NCBI GenBank assembly: GCA_017543835.1
Contig: JAFYFJ010000065.1
Location: forward strand, 1 to 41,164
DNA from: Alphaproteobacteria bacterium
Lineage (GTDB): Bacteria; Pseudomonadota; Alphaproteobacteria; RF32; CAG-239
Length of the DNA stretch: 41,164 nucleotides
Direction of reading: 5' to 3'
Positions 1-7,252 of this stretch are shown here, one piece after another. Positions within the stretch are counted from its first letter, which is position 1; each line of letters starts with the position of its first letter. The translations under genes and the position numbers were made by a program. The notes under the pieces are model-generated. The model did not search any database. It was not told the DNA's origin and saw only the letters and a list, made by a program, of their open reading frames with translations.

Positions 1-935
1 TTACAACGCGGTTTGTGCGTTATTGGCAACCGACGATAGCGCTGTGGTTTGAGTCGGAATTTTGGCCGGCGATGCTCTCCAGTATTAAGCGCAGAAATAT
101 TCCGCTGATTTTGATTAACGGGCGGATTTCCAACAAATCGTTCAAGCGCTGGCAACAGTTTGATTACATCATTAAAGAACTGCTCGACTGCTTTACGGCT
201 TGCCTCGGACAGTCGGAAGAAGACGCGTATCGTCTGCGTATTTTGGGGGCAAAAGACGCGATGTGTTTGGGCAATTTGAAGTATGCCGGTTTGCCGATTC
301 CGGTAGACCAGGAAAAAAAGGCGGAATTGCTCAGACAAATCGGCGAAAGACCGCTGTGGCTCGTGAGTTCGACCCATAACGACGAGGAATTTAAAATCGG
401 CCGCTTTTTGAAGGATTTGCAGGCAAAACATCCGAATTTGCTGACCTTAATCGCGCCGCGTCACCCGAACAGAGGTCCGGAGATTAAGGAAAAATTGCAA
501 CAGGATTACGGATTAAATGTGGCGTTGCGTTCAGCAAATGAACCGATTACGCCGAAAACCGATGTTTATGTGGCAGATACCATCGGTGAAATGGGAATTT
601 GGTATGAAATCGCGCCGATTGTGTTTATCGGCGGGTCGCTTATTCCGCACGGCGGGCAGAACTTTATGGAGCCGTCGCGTTGCCGCGATGCCGTAATTGT
701 CGGACCGCACATGCATAACTTTACCGATGCGATGACCAGAGCCAAACACGCCGACGGCATTATTCAGGTCAACGATGTTTTGGAATTGATTGATATGGTT
801 GACCAGCTTCTGACCAACAAAGAATTGCTCGAAGCAAAGCGCAGTTTGGCATATAATTGGGCAACCGGCGAAGCCAAAGTTTTGGACGGTATTGTTGAAA
901 AAATCCAAGGATATATGGTCAATGAAGACTCCTAA
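1..935 (+). CDS. waaA: 3-deoxy-D-manno-octulosonic acid (Kdo) transferase, 5'-truncated by window edge
   Basis: WaaA transfers Kdo from CMP-Kdo to lipid IVA at the inner face of the cytoplasmic membrane, the first step of LPS inner-core assembly. The reading frame is open to the left edge, and the residues before the GTG at 15 (TTRF) continue the family's N-terminal domain, so the gene is cut by the window rather than starting there. About 310 residues are present against a usual ~425, so roughly the first 115 are missing. Visible family signatures are ALWFESEFWPAML near the start, IGERPLWLVSSTHNDEE at the opening of the GT-B C-terminal domain, RHPNRGPEI, and the late FIGGSLIPHGGQNFMEP with GPHMHNF. 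The stop overlaps the lpxK start by 14 bases, so the two are probably co-transcribed. Identification is from family motifs and is strong. Confidence 0.93.
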   Translation, partial: TTRFVRYWQPTIALWFESEFWPAMLSSIKRRNIPLILINGRISNKSFKRWQQFDYIIKELLDCFTACLGQSEEDAYRLRILGAKDAMCLGNLKYAGLPIPVDQEKKAELLRQIGERPLWLVSSTHNDEEFKIGRFLKDLQAKHPNLLTLIAPRHPNRGPEIKEKLQQDYGLNVALRSANEPITPKTDVYVADTIGEMGIWYEIAPIVFIGGSLIPHGGQNFMEPSRCRDAVIVGPHMHNFTDAMTRAKHADGIIQVNDVLELIDMVDQLLTNKELLEAKRSLAYNWATGEAKVLDGIVEKIQGYMVNEDS

Positions 936-1887
936 ATATTGGCAATCAAACTCGCTTGTTTCCAAACTGTTGACACCTTTGGGAAAGTTATACGGCTTGG
1001 CGACCGCGTTGCGCCTCAAAATCAAAAAATCGCGCAAAGCTGAAGTGCCTGTTATTTGTATCGGAAACATAACCGCCGGCGGCACCGGTAAAACGCCGGT
1101 GGCGATTTCTGTTGCCAAGATGCTGACAACCGCAATGCGTCATCCGATTTTTGTAACACGCGGTTACGGCGGCAAGTTGCAAAATGTGTTGGTCAACAAC
1201 AAAAAACATACGGCGCAGGATGTCGGCGACGAGCCGCTTTTACTTTCGGATCAGGCGCCGGTGGTGGTTAATGCCGACCGCTATGCCGGTGCTGAGATGG
1301 CGGTGCGTGAGGGTGCTGATGTCGTGATTATGGACGACGGCTTTCAAAATCCGACGCTTTTTAAGGACTTGTCGTTTTTGGTATTTGACGGGCATTACGG
1401 TATCGGTAACGGTAAAATTATTCCGGCCGGTCCGTTGCGCGAAACTTTTGAGGACGGGATTAAACGTGCCGATGCGCTGATTATTTTGGGCAAAGATAAG
1501 CACGGCTTGGCCGAGCGCACAAAATTGCCGGTGTTCTACGGACATACCGAGCCGACACAGACAACCGTCGGCGATACCGATGTGGTGGCATTTGCCGGTA
1601 TCGGTCATCCGCAAAAGTTTTATCACACCTTGCAGCAACAGGGCTTTAATGTGGTGGAAACCGTCGATTTTCCGGACCATCACTTTTATAAAAAAGACGA
1701 AATCGAGCGCATTTTGCAACGCGCCAAAGAGTTAAATGCCGAAGTTTATACCACGGGCAAGGATTTTGTAAAGATTCCGACGCTGTATCACAACAGTATC
1801 AATGTGCTTGAAATTGCGGTGGTGTGGGATAAGCCGGAAAAGTTGTTGCAATTTATTCAAGATAAGATTTTCGGCGCTGAAGAATAA
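922..1887 (+). CDS. lpxK: Tetraacyldisaccharide 4'-kinase
   Basis: LpxK is a membrane-associated kinase that phosphorylates the 4' position of tetraacyldisaccharide-1-phosphate to make lipid IVA, the acceptor of the upstream WaaA. The P-loop is TAGGTGKT at residues 51-58, in the LpxK-specific context GNITAGGTGKTPV. The second signature DDGFQNP follows in the middle of the protein, and PAGPLRE is also present. The length of 321 residues is typical. The frame extends upstream to a TTG at 892, but ATG 922 gives the normal N-terminus (MKTPKYW) and has AAGGA at 906-910. It starts inside the end of waaA, which suggests translational coupling. No anomaly was seen. Confidence 0.95.
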   Translation: MKTPKYWQSNSLVSKLLTPLGKLYGLATALRLKIKKSRKAEVPVICIGNITAGGTGKTPVAISVAKMLTTAMRHPIFVTRGYGGKLQNVLVNNKKHTAQDVGDEPLLLSDQAPVVVNADRYAGAEMAVREGADVVIMDDGFQNPTLFKDLSFLVFDGHYGIGNGKIIPAGPLRETFEDGIKRADALIILGKDKHGLAERTKLPVFYGHTEPTQTTVGDTDVVAFAGIGHPQKFYHTLQQQGFNVVETVDFPDHHFYKKDEIERILQRAKELNAEVYTTGKDFVKIPTLYHNSINVLEIAVVWDKPEKLLQFIQDKIFGAEE

Positions 1888-1968
1888 TCCTTTACTTTAA
1901 GCTGTTTTCGTGCTTTAATGGGTTCAACAAACAAATTATCAAAGTTGAATCATTAAAACTATCATTAT

Positions 1969-3168
1969 ATGGACATAGCTGAAATTATGGAATGTTTCAG
2001 CCATAAGTGCTGGACATGGCGACGCGCCTTTTGCAACTTCTTTTTGTTGCGGCACAATCTTTATGCCGTCAAGTTGAAAGCGGAAATCGAGCCGGAAATG
2101 CTTGCGCAGTGCTGTCGTAATGAGGGCGATTTGCAAGAGATGTGGCGGTTGGCAAACTATCTCGATGATACCGAGGAAGAAATGCTCGAAATCATCGGCG
2201 ATTATCGCTATTTTCGCCCGATACCGTGGCAATACGATTTTGTGGAACAGATTTGCGAAAAGTCGAAACAGACGATTCCTCAGACTCTGCATTTGGATGC
2301 GCTGACCGACGCTTATTGCGTTGCGCTTTTTTCGGACAGGATTGACTTGCCGGAATTGACGCGGCAACTCGATGAAACTTATCTGAAGCTTTACGGAGAA
2401 GCGGCACACAAGCAGGAATTGTTGAAGCGCAATTTTTCGCTGACGTTGGAAACACTCGGACATCGTCGTTGGGGCGAAAGTTTCGACGGCTTGAATTTTC
2501 GCGAACTGGTTGAGGCCTACTTGCCCGACTGCCGCGAAAAAGGTATTGTTAAGGCATTGCAACAGGCCGAAACCGCCGAACTCAAACTTTCGGCCGAAGA
2601 ACGTGCGGCTCTGGGCTTTGCCTACTATTCGCCTTTTTTCATCAATGAGGCCGAATTGCAAAAGGGCAAAACACCTAAAAGCAGCATTTTCTCGTGTGTC
2701 GAAGAGCGGTTGAAAATAGAGCGGGAATATCGCAAAACGCTTAACGAATCACGTTATCGCGCACAAAGCGAAGATGAGGAGGACAACATTGACGATGCGC
2801 TTGCCAATACGCATAATGCCGTCTTTGTTGACCCGCTGGAAAAGTGTCTGATTGATACGCGTTACGGCGATGTGCTGTATGCCAATGTGTATATCGAACG
2901 TACGCCGGAGGATTTTTTGAACAATTCTCTGCCGGATTTTATTCGTTATCACAGAGGTTGCCTTTACACCGTTGAGTTTGTTGACGACATCAGACGGCTT
3001 GAAGTGGCTCAAGAGATGTTGCAACGTTTGAACGATGTTAATCGCAAAATGCTGTGGCTCGAACGTCATCAGTTGTTTGCGGGCAACGGCGCTTGGTCAA
3101 TCGCCGCGCGGCAAAAATATGCCGAATTGTATGCCGAACGCGCAACCTGTTTTTACGTCTGCACATAA
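1969..3168 (+). CDS. Conserved-looking protein of unknown function (399 aa)
   Basis: I do not recognise this protein. It is soluble and mostly charged, with no signal peptide and no obvious membrane span apart from a short aromatic stretch near residues 20-28. The middle is rich in acidic and helical segments (EEEMLEIIGDY, LSAEERAALGF, SEDEEDNIDDAL), and the C-terminal third has alternating hydrophobic patterns (YTVEFVDDIRRLEVAQEML). Coding character is good: codon use matches its neighbours and no in-frame stop occurs over 1.2 kb. No clear Shine-Dalgarno precedes the ATG, so the start is less certain. The gene stands alone between lpxK and a strong terminator at 3173-3213. Function unknown. 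Confidence 0.75.
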   Translation: MDIAEIMECFSHKCWTWRRAFCNFFLLRHNLYAVKLKAEIEPEMLAQCCRNEGDLQEMWRLANYLDDTEEEMLEIIGDYRYFRPIPWQYDFVEQICEKSKQTIPQTLHLDALTDAYCVALFSDRIDLPELTRQLDETYLKLYGEAAHKQELLKRNFSLTLETLGHRRWGESFDGLNFRELVEAYLPDCREKGIVKALQQAETAELKLSAEERAALGFAYYSPFFINEAELQKGKTPKSSIFSCVEERLKIEREYRKTLNESRYRAQSEDEEDNIDDALANTHNAVFVDPLEKCLIDTRYGDVLYANVYIERTPEDFLNNSLPDFIRYHRGCLYTVEFVDDIRRLEVAQEMLQRLNDVNRKMLWLERHQLFAGNGAWSIAARQKYAELYAERATCFYVCT

Positions 3169-3172
3169 AACG

Positions 3173-3213
3173 AAACCTCTGCCGACAAGTTGTCCGCAGA
3201 GGTTTTGTTTTTT
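3173..3213 (+). terminator. Rho-independent terminator after the 399-aa gene (possibly bidirectional)
   Basis: A perfect 10-bp stem pairs 3173-3182 with 3196-3205. The loop contains a second short pairing (GACA with TGTC). A T-rich run, TTTTGTTTTTT, follows at 3203-3213. It lies 5 bases after the stop of the 399-aa gene. On the minus strand the same stem is followed by CGTTTTAT and could also end the convergent cysteine-rich gene. Confidence 0.9.
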
Positions 3214-3241
3214 AGCGCAAACGGACTATTGCCGCTTGTTA

Positions 3242-3829
3242 TTAATCGTCTTTCTTTTCTTCATCGGTTGCCGGTTTCGGTTGAGCCGAAAACGGACGAA
3301 TACCCGCTCTGCCCGAAAGATGCGGCTTACGCATTTCCGGCTTATCTTGTTGCGGCATTTGCATATCTTTTAAATGCTTTTTATGTTTCTTAAAATGTTT
3401 CGGCGCGTGCATAGCGTCAAAAACATCGGCGCGACCGTCGGCGGCATTGATAATGATGACCGTGCCGGCACCGTCCGAGAACATCGGCATAGCGCCATAA
3501 TGTTTCGGCGCTTTCATCATTGTTTGATGCGGCGCTTTGCTCGGGCAACGACCGCAACAGCCGTGCAGCAATTCGTTAAAGCCCATACCGGCCAAGAAGA
3601 CGATGAGCAATGCAATCAACTTGCCGCCGCAACGTTTGCCGCAACGGCATCCGCAACCGCAGTTGCAACCGCCGTTTTCGCCGCAATGGCATCCGCAACC
3701 GCAGTTGCAACCGCCGTTTTCGCCGCAATGGCACTCTTTGCCTTCATTACAGCCGCAAGTGCATTCCGGCCCGCAATTACATTTCTTTTCCGGTGCGGTT
3801 TCCGGTGTTTTTTTATCTTTTGAAGCCAT
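3242..3829 (-). CDS. Cysteine-rich single-span membrane protein, putative metal binder
   Basis: This 195-residue protein has three parts. Residues 17-67 hold 18 cysteines in CxC and CGC patterns with interspersed Gly, Glu, Asn and His, which resembles a metallothionein or other metal-binding knot. Residues 70-88 form one hydrophobic membrane span (LIALLIVFLAGMGF). Three more cysteines follow at 91-95. The C-terminal part is rich in His, Lys, Met and Pro (APKHFKKHKKHLKDMQMPQ) and contains a short hydrophobic strand (GTVIIIN). No signal peptide is visible, so the cysteine cluster is probably cytoplasmic and the His/Met tail periplasmic; this topology is inferred. Two 14-residue units (CGENGGCNCGCGC plus one residue) are encoded by a perfect 42-bp tandem duplication. 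A good ribosome site (AAAGGAAAG) precedes the ATG. Metal handling is a guess from composition; no homologous family is recognised. Confidence 0.8.
   Translation of the reverse strand: MASKDKKTPETAPEKKCNCGPECTCGCNEGKECHCGENGGCNCGCGCHCGENGGCNCGCGCRCGKRCGGKLIALLIVFLAGMGFNELLHGCCGRCPSKAPHQTMMKAPKHYGAMPMFSDGAGTVIIINAADGRADVFDAMHAPKHFKKHKKHLKDMQMPQQDKPEMRKPHLSGRAGIRPFSAQPKPATDEEKKDD
3646..3729. repeat. Perfect 2 x 42-bp tandem repeat inside the cysteine-rich gene
   Basis: Positions 3646-3687 and 3688-3729 are identical over 42 bases. The unit keeps the frame and duplicates 14 residues with six cysteines. Perfect identity at synonymous positions indicates a recent duplication or continuing slippage. 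Confidence 0.95.
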
Positions 3830-3857
3830 ATTTCTTTCCTTTCGTTATTATTTTCTT

Positions 3858-3885
3858 TCTATAAAATAAGAATTAATTATGTAAA
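3858..3885 (-). promoter_or_regulatory. Candidate sigma-70 promoter for the cysteine-rich gene
   Basis: Read on the minus strand, TTTACA (3880-3885) and TATAGA (3858-3863) are separated by 16 bases, about 30 bases before the start codon. The surrounding A+T-rich stretch fits a divergent promoter region shared with the acyl carrier protein gene. Confidence 0.5.
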
Positions 3886-3902
3886 AGTCCAGTAAAAAAA
3901 TG

Positions 3903-3931
3903 TTGACTAAAGTATGTAAAAAGCATAATAT
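3903..3931 (+). promoter_or_regulatory. Candidate sigma-70 promoter for the acyl carrier protein gene
   Basis: TTGACT (3903-3908) and TAATAT (3926-3931) are separated by 17 bases. They lie about 54 bases before the ATG at 3985, giving a leader of roughly 45 nt. Confidence 0.55.
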
Positions 3932-3984
3932 CCGACCGAAAAATCATAATGTAGATATAATTATTTAATTAAATTTTTGTGTGT

Positions 3985-4266
3985 ATGAGTAAAAAACAAC
4001 TGACTTTGGTAGACATTCGCCGTGCAATTGATGACCTGCGTGATTCGGAATTGAGTGAAGATGTGCGCAAGATGTCTGATGAAGCGCTTCTCAAATGTGA
4101 ACTTGAGGAAGATTTAGGGCTGGACAGTATGGATATTGTCGACTTTACCTTGAATTTGGAAAACAACTGTAATATTTGTCTGCCGCATCATATCGTAGAA
4201 GATATCAGACGCGACGGGCGGACGGTTGAAAAGTGCCTTGACGTGTGTAATTCGCTTCATTTCTGA
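3985..4266 (+). CDS. Stand-alone acyl carrier protein
   Basis: This 93-residue acidic helical protein carries the phosphopantetheine attachment motif DLGLDSMD, with Ser48 as the probable 4'-phosphopantetheine site, followed by the helix II pattern IVDFTLNLENNCNI typical of ACPs. The frame could open at the GTG at 3979, but ATG 3985 (MSKKQL) looks more natural. Neither has a clear Shine-Dalgarno. It is not next to fatty-acid synthesis genes, so it is probably a specialised carrier, not the housekeeping AcpP. It sits tail to tail with an epimerase gene; a joint role in making a surface molecule is only a guess. The five cysteines (four of them in the C-terminal half) are unusual for an ACP. Confidence 0.85.
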   Translation: MSKKQLTLVDIRRAIDDLRDSELSEDVRKMSDEALLKCELEEDLGLDSMDIVDFTLNLENNCNICLPHHIVEDIRRDGRTVEKCLDVCNSLHF

Positions 4267-4319
4267 GCGTGCACGTTTTTTCTCTGACCGGTCGTTTCGG
4301 ATTGTGCCTTTCGGCATAT

Positions 4320-4337
4320 CCGGCGGCCGGCTTTTTT
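4320..4337 (+). terminator. Weak candidate terminator after the ACP gene
   Basis: A short GC stem (CCGG, loop CGG, CCGG at 4320-4330) is followed by C and six T residues (4332-4337). The stem is only 4 bp, so this is a modest candidate. Confidence 0.35.
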
Positions 4338-4350
4338 GTGCGCCGCGTTA

Positions 4351-5388
4351 TTACATGAACCACTTTAAGAGGCGGATAATGCCCATTTTGGCGGCCGAAT
4401 TATGTGCCGATACATTTTTGCGGGCGGCGATTTCGGCGCGGTTTTGATGATAATATTCATACGCCTTGAGCAACATTTCTTCGTTTTTCAAGGTCGGCTT
4501 AAAACCGAGCTTTCGCTTGATTTTGGAGGTGTTGAACACAAAGTTTGAAGCAATCATTTTGTATTGATAAGGCCCGAGCGGCGATAAATGCAACCAAAAA
4601 CAAATTTTCATCGCCAGAATCATCGGCCACTTCGGGAAATGCATCAACCGCGACTTTGAGCCGGAATGTTCAATCACATAAGTATAAACTTCGTTAAATG
4701 TTTTGACGTTGTCCGACCCGATGTTGAAAATGTCGGAATAATCGGCCGCAAGCGCCAATTCAAACGCCTTTGCCATATCTTTGGCATAAATAAACTGATA
4801 CACATTTTTGCCGTCACCGACCATCGGCAATTTGCGGTTTTCATCAATAAACTCAAACAAAATCGCGAGCAAACCCAAGCGTCCCTCGTCCATAATCGTC
4901 GGCGAGCGGAAGATAATGCTGTTAATCTTATCTTTGTGCGTCATCAGGATTTTTTCGCACTCCCACTTGGATTTACCGTAAATTTCCTGCGGCTCCGGCA
5001 CTTCATCTTCTGTTACCGGCTCATCAAAATTTTTGGCCCACAGGCAGTTTGAAGAAATGAAGATGATTTTGTTAACACCGTGCTTTTCCGCCATTTCGCA
5101 GACCATACGCGTGCCGTCAACATTGGAGTGCCATAATCTCTTTAAATCAGATTTGACGTGCGCCAACAAAGCGGCACAATGAAATACAGCATCAAATTTG
5201 TGCTCGGAAAAAACTTTTTCCATCAATATCTCATTACATATATCGCCTTGAATTGCCGTAAAATTTTCGTGCTTAAAATCATCGTACACCAAATCGATAC
5301 TGACGCATTTATCGCCTTTTTCCAAAAAATATTTTTTCAAAATCGAACCGAAAAATCCGGCGCCGCCGGTAATCAAATATTCTGCCAT
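4351..5388 (-). CDS. NAD-dependent epimerase/dehydratase (extended SDR family)
   Basis: The protein has 345 residues. The Rossmann dinucleotide-binding motif TGGAGFFG is at residues 7-14 and the acidic residue D32 (SIDLVYDD) after beta-2 favours NAD over NADP. FHCAALLAHV follows near 69, a Ser pair at 112-113, and the catalytic YGKSK has Tyr137 and Lys141. RSPTIM and GDGKNVYQFIYAKDMAKA are the usual substrate-domain signatures of nucleotide-sugar and 3-beta-HSD-like epimerases. The C-terminus has a hydrophobic, possibly membrane-associated segment (WPMILAMKICFWLHLSPLG) and a basic tail, which is more like sterol/hopanoid-type 3-beta-HSD relatives than GalE. The substrate cannot be named. AGGAG lies just upstream of the ATG. 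Confidence 0.88.
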   Translation of the reverse strand: MAEYLITGGAGFFGSILKKYFLEKGDKCVSIDLVYDDFKHENFTAIQGDICNEILMEKVFSEHKFDAVFHCAALLAHVKSDLKRLWHSNVDGTRMVCEMAEKHGVNKIIFISSNCLWAKNFDEPVTEDEVPEPQEIYGKSKWECEKILMTHKDKINSIIFRSPTIMDEGRLGLLAILFEFIDENRKLPMVGDGKNVYQFIYAKDMAKAFELALAADYSDIFNIGSDNVKTFNEVYTYVIEHSGSKSRLMHFPKWPMILAMKICFWLHLSPLGPYQYKMIASNFVFNTSKIKRKLGFKPTLKNEEMLLKAYEYYHQNRAEIAARKNVSAHNSAAKMGIIRLLKWFM

Positions 5389-5450
5389 AACACACTCCTT
5401 GTTACAGCCATACTAGGAAAAATAAATATTTATGTAAAGTTTAAAATGAC

Positions 5451-5873
5451 TTATGCGAATTGTCGGGCAAATTCAAATTTATCAGTGCCGTTAATCAGCT
5501 TAATCTTATCGTTTTGCAAAATCAACGGCAATTCAACCGAAACAAAGGTGCTTCGCTTGTCGGCATTTTCCACAAACGCGGTGACGTTACCCGAGGCCGC
5601 CAAAATAAAGCGGCGCGATGCCGTTGCCCAAATTTGCATAAGTTCGGCCGGCGGATTCTCGTTGCCCGTTTCCAAGCCGAGCGCCATCAGTTTTTTGCCG
5701 CAAACCGTATCATCAAGCGTATAACTTCCGGCGTGTTCGGCAATATATTTTAAGGCCGCACGCTTATTGGCATCGGTCGGTTGATAGCTGATGCTGTAAA
5801 GCACAACGCTGTCGGCGGGGGTCGATACATCTTCGGTGGCGGCGATTTGCCGCGCAAGTTCAAGCTTATTCAT
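5451..5873 (-). CDS. Small protein of unknown function, downstream of the DUF4167 gene
   Basis: A 140-residue soluble protein without signal peptide or membrane span; I do not recognise the family. The N-terminus is helical (MNKLELARQIAATED). Later segments alternate hydrophobic residues (RRFILAASGNVTAFVENA, STFVSVELPLILQNDKIKLI), suggesting a small alpha/beta domain. It starts 17 bases after the stop of the DUF4167 gene on the same strand, so the two are probably one transcript. The ribosome site is weak, which would fit coupling. Function unknown. Confidence 0.7.
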   Translation of the reverse strand: MNKLELARQIAATEDVSTPADSVVLYSISYQPTDANKRAALKYIAEHAGSYTLDDTVCGKKLMALGLETGNENPPAELMQIWATASRRFILAASGNVTAFVENADKRSTFVSVELPLILQNDKIKLINGTDKFEFARQFA

Positions 5874-5890
5874 TGATTGTGCTCGATAAA

Positions 5891-6442
5891 TTATGCTTCT
5901 GCCGCTTCGGCGGTTGCTTTGTTGCGACGCGTATACGGACGGCGGCGCGGTTTACTTTCGGTTTCCGCCGCGGATTCTTCCGGTGCTTTTTCCGGCTCGC
6001 TGACTTCCACCACCGTAAAGTTGCGGCGACGGCGCATTTGCGGTTTTTCCGCCGGTGCGGTCGGTGTATTTTCGGTCGGCTCGACAGGTGCGCTCGGTGC
6101 CGGTGCGGCGCTTTCGGTTTCGACCAAACCGTTGTCGGCAACCGGAGCCGATTCGCCGTTTTCGCTCGGTGCATTGTTTGCGCTTTGTTGTTCGCGTGAC
6201 TGATATTTGCGTTCGTTGATTTCGGTCACGATTTTGCGATAGTGTTCGGCATATTGGCGAAACACTTCCATACCGACATAATCGCCGTTGTTTTGTGCCT
6301 CTTTGGCGAGTTCGTTGTAGCGCTTAATCAAATCAAGCGCGGTGCCGCTGCACTTTCCGGCCGGCGATACGCTGTCAAACTTATAATTCAAAGAATACAC
6401 GGCATTACCGCGAAACTTATTGTTATTGTTGATTTTTTTCAT
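5891..6442 (-). CDS. DUF4167 domain-containing protein
   Basis: The N-terminal part (about residues 8-75) matches the alphaproteobacterial DUF4167 pattern: an NxKFRGNAVYSLNYKFDS opening, then GTALDLIKRYNELAKEAQNNGDYVGMEVFRQYAEHYRKIV spread over two helices. The rest is low-complexity, with a Pro/Ala/Glu-rich linker and two Arg-rich patches (MRRRRNF near 137 and KPRRRPYTRRNK near 165) that could bind nucleic acid. DUF4167 proteins have no established function. Downstream on the same strand is the 140-aa unknown. A candidate promoter with a perfect TATAAT lies 66-96 bases upstream. Confidence 0.88.
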   Translation of the reverse strand: MKKINNNNKFRGNAVYSLNYKFDSVSPAGKCSGTALDLIKRYNELAKEAQNNGDYVGMEVFRQYAEHYRKIVTEINERKYQSREQQSANNAPSENGESAPVADNGLVETESAAPAPSAPVEPTENTPTAPAEKPQMRRRRNFTVVEVSEPEKAPEESAAETESKPRRRPYTRRNKATAEAAEA

Positions 6443-6507
6443 ATAAATCCATTCAATTTTTTTGCTAAATTAAAATTCAAAGGGCGAGCTAAAAATGCCC
6501 TACGAGA

Positions 6508-6538
6508 ATTATATACTAACTTTTTTTGCGTTTGGCAA
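6508..6538 (-). promoter_or_regulatory. Candidate promoter for the DUF4167 gene
   Basis: On the minus strand, TTGCCA (6533-6538) is followed after 19 bases by a perfect TATAAT (6508-6513). A small AGGGC/GCCCT hairpin (6481-6501) lies in the resulting leader. The spacer is longer than ideal. Confidence 0.5.
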
Positions 6539-6577
6539 CAGGTTTTTGCACGGCTGTAAATATTTTTGCGCTTAAAA

Positions 6578-7102
6578 TCAGAATTGCACCAGAGAATAAA
6601 CTTCGGCAATATCTTGCAATTTTTCGCGACCGTGCAAATCGGTCAGCTCAACCGCAAATGCAAATGCGGCGATTTCCGCTCCGAGTCTTTGCACCAAATT
6701 TGCTGCGGCCCGCGCTGTGCCGCCGACGGCGATTAAGTCATCGACAATGATGACGCGGTCGCCTTTTTGGAGCGCATCTCTGTGAATTTCGAGCTTGTCG
6801 GTTCCGTATTCGAGTGCGTATTCTTCGGCAATGGTATCCGCCGGAAGTTTGCCCGGTTTGCGCACCGGCACAAAGCCGCAACCGAGTTTGTAGGCAAGTG
6901 CGGCGCCGAAGATAAAGCCGCGTGCGTCAATCCCGACAACATAATCGATTTCTCGCTCGGCGAAATGTGCTGCCATCTCATCGATAATTTCCTTGAAAAC
7001 CGCCGGATTTTTCATCGCGGTCGTGATGTCTTTGAATTGAATGCCCGGTTTCGGATAATCCGGAACGTTGCGAATGGAATTTTTGATGTCCGTTAAGCTC
7101 AT
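6578..7102 (-). CDS. apt: Adenine phosphoribosyltransferase
   Basis: Apt makes AMP from adenine and PRPP in purine salvage. The 174-residue protein starts MSLTDIKNSIR; AGAGG just upstream supports this ATG rather than the longer frame beginning at 7210. Family signatures are IRNVPDYPKPGIQFKDIT at the N-terminus, GIDARGFIFGAALAY in the middle, and the PRPP loop VIIVDDLIAVGGT. In most members that loop reads ATGGT; here a Val replaces the Thr, a conservative but notable change. The length is normal. It is transcribed away from the exported-protein pair at 7253. Confidence 0.95.
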   Translation of the reverse strand: MSLTDIKNSIRNVPDYPKPGIQFKDITTAMKNPAVFKEIIDEMAAHFAEREIDYVVGIDARGFIFGAALAYKLGCGFVPVRKPGKLPADTIAEEYALEYGTDKLEIHRDALQKGDRVIIVDDLIAVGGTARAAANLVQRLGAEIAAFAFAVELTDLHGREKLQDIAEVYSLVQF

Positions 7103-7204
7103 TTTATACCTCTTTTTAGCGCTAAATTTCGATACTATTTTTATAAAAACATTTTTTTCAAAATTCAAGCGTATATTTTTTTTGCAAAAATGTGCGAAAA
7201 ACAC

Positions 7205-7233
7205 TTGCATTTGTTAAAAAATAGTGGTAAATT
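7205..7233 (+). promoter_or_regulatory. Candidate promoter for the exported-protein pair
   Basis: TTGCAT (7205-7210) and TAAATT (7228-7233) are separated by 17 bases. They lie just before the Shine-Dalgarno GAGGAAGG and the ATG at 7253, giving a leader of only about 13 nt. Confidence 0.45.
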
Positions 7234-7252
7234 TGACAAAAGAGAGGAAGGC

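Noticed and set aside
531..1118. 195-codon minus-strand frame across waaA and lpxK
   Set aside because: Shadow of two well-identified plus-strand genes; no family signature.
7103..7210. Longer N-terminus for Apt (36 extra residues)
   Set aside because: The Shine-Dalgarno AGAGG and normal family N-terminus support the ATG at 7102; the extension lies in the divergent promoter region.
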